A stretch of 64,000 nt of DNA from Nocardia vulneris. Lineage in GTDB: Bacteria > Actinomycetota > Actinomycetes > Mycobacteriales > Mycobacteriaceae. How positions within the stretch are numbered: position 1 is the first letter of the stretch; every line of letters starts with the position of its first letter. The DNA lies in assembly GCF_001613425.1 (NCBI RefSeq), contig NZ_BDCI01000008.1, forward strand, positions 248,001 to 312,000, written 5' to 3'. The notes beneath the pieces are model-generated. The model searched no databases, was not told where the DNA came from, and was given only the letters and a program-made list of their open reading frames with translations. This document shows positions 63,243-64,000 of the stretch, in pieces. The position numbers and the translations under genes are program-made.

Positions 63243-64000
63243 ATGACATGGCTCGAACAGCTCGCCATCTTCGGCGCGGGCATCGCGGCGGGCGGGATCA
63301 ACACGATCGTCGGGTCGGGCACCCTGATCACCTTTCCGGCGCTGCTCGCCTTCGGCTTGCCGCCGGTGACCGCGAACGTCTCCAACACCATCGGCCTGGT
63401 CCCGGGGGCCATCAGCGGCGTCCACGGCTACCGCCGTGAGCTGGCCGGACAGCGCGAACGCCTGGTGCGACTGGGTACCGCGTCGCTGCTCGGCGGCATC
63501 ACCGGCGCGGTCCTGCTGCTGACGCTGCCCGCGAACGCGTTCAAGGCGATCGTGCCGGTGCTGATCATCCTGGCGCTGGTCCTCGTCGTCGTGCAGCCGC
63601 GGCTGTCGCGCTGGGTGAAGGCGCGGCGCGCGGACGGGGCGGGGCCCGCGCCGCAGCACGGCGGGCCGGTGCTGTTCGTCGCGGTCTTCGCGACCGGCAT
63701 CTACGGCGGTTACTTCGGGGCTGCCCAGGGTGTGCTGCTGCTCGGTTTGCTCGGTGTTCTCGTGCACGAGGACATCCAGCGGCTCAACGGCGTCAAGAAC
63801 GTGCTCGCGCTGATCGTCAACGGCGTGTCCGCGCTGATCTTCATCGTGATCGCCGACGTGAACTGGCAGGCAGTCGGGCTGATCGCGCTGGGCTCGATCA
63901 TCGGGGGTCAGCTCGGTGCGAAGATGGGCAGGCGGATGCCGCCGAACGTGTTGCGCGCGGTCATCGTCGTGGTCGGCACCATCGCGGTGGTCCGGCTGTT
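63243..64000 (+). CDS. TSUP-family (TauE/SafE) transporter, N-terminal part, cut by window edge
   Basis: At least 252 codons, running off the end. Hydrophobic helices with GGINTIVGSGTLITFPALLA at the start and GIYGGYFGAAQGVLLLGLLG in the second half match the TauE/SafE sulfite-exporter family, whose members move sulfite, sulfoacetate or other small anions. ATG 63243 is preceded by AAGGAAC. It is divergent from leuA with about 110 bases between the start codon and the leuA leader. Confidence 0.85.
   Translation, partial: MTWLEQLAIFGAGIAAGGINTIVGSGTLITFPALLAFGLPPVTANVSNTIGLVPGAISGVHGYRRELAGQRERLVRLGTASLLGGITGAVLLLTLPANAFKAIVPVLIILALVLVVVQPRLSRWVKARRADGAGPAPQHGGPVLFVAVFATGIYGGYFGAAQGVLLLGLLGVLVHEDIQRLNGVKNVLALIVNGVSALIFIVIADVNWQAVGLIALGSIIGGQLGAKMGRRMPPNVLRAVIVVVGTIAVVRL

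Overview
This window looks like chromosomal DNA of a mycolic-acid actinomycete, most probably a Nocardia. Base composition is very high in G+C, with strong third-position G/C and frequent GTG/TTG starts. Gene content and order (tRNA-Ser, SRP RNA, AspC-type aminotransferase, dnaX, a 10-methyl fatty acid gene pair, an SRPBCC gene, ybaB, recR, gatD/murT, leuA) follow the Mycobacterium tuberculosis Rv3710-Rv3723 neighbourhood, opened up by insertions. A KasA-like ketosynthase, an MmpL-type exporter, PknK and an EspI-like ATPase fit the same lineage. The species call is inference; no rRNA is present.

Layout. 1-9.2 kb: start of a secretory lipase, a secreted quinoprotein-like beta-propeller, tRNA-Ser(GGA), the 4.5S-type SRP RNA, the aspartate aminotransferase, a methyltransferase, an HhH-GPD protein, a zinc metallopeptidase and a DUF2207 protein. 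9.2-17 kb: a ROK regulator, a secreted hypothetical, a coupled tetR-mmpL pair with a clear palindromic operator, an ammonium transporter and an unrecognised gene. 17-29.5 kb: dnaX with a very long repetitive tau linker, fadA-fadB, a phytase-like secreted protein and a PknK-type kinase/STAND regulator. 29.5-37.6 kb: the 10-methyl (tuberculostearic) fatty acid pair, SRPBCC, MerR/VOC, ybaB-recR, a LysE-family exporter and small unknown genes. 37.7-46.7 kb: a four-gene cluster of transglutaminase/DUF2126 amidoligase, circularly permuted ATP-grasp/alpha-E protein, second transglutaminase and zinc-ribbon metallopeptidase. 46.7-50.8 kb: a taurine/sulfonate-type ABC operon and a two-gene accessory pair with a DUF2637 membrane protein. 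50.9-57.7 kb: gatD-murT, an FMN-binding protein, a Tat-exported flavoprotein, and a divergent EamA exporter/LysR pair. 57.9-64 kb: the KasA-like synthase, the EspI-like ATPase, leuA with a leucine leader-peptide attenuator, and the start of a TSUP transporter.

How the genes fit together. Housekeeping functions (DnaX, RecR, YbaB, SRP RNA, GatD/MurT, LeuA, AspC) are interleaved with envelope lipid functions (MmpL, KasA-like, 10-methyl fatty acid pair, FadAB). The least understood unit, and the best candidate for an undescribed system, is the 37.7-46.7 kb cluster. Its two ligase-type enzymes, two papain-fold transglutaminase-like proteins and a metallopeptidase are translationally linked and look like a peptide-tagging or peptide-processing pathway with unknown substrates. 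Clear regulatory sites include the leuA attenuator, a perfect CRP/GlxR-type site in front of an apparently leaderless dnaX, the mmpL operator, and several perfect-stem terminators. No transposase, integrase, CRISPR array or rRNA was seen.
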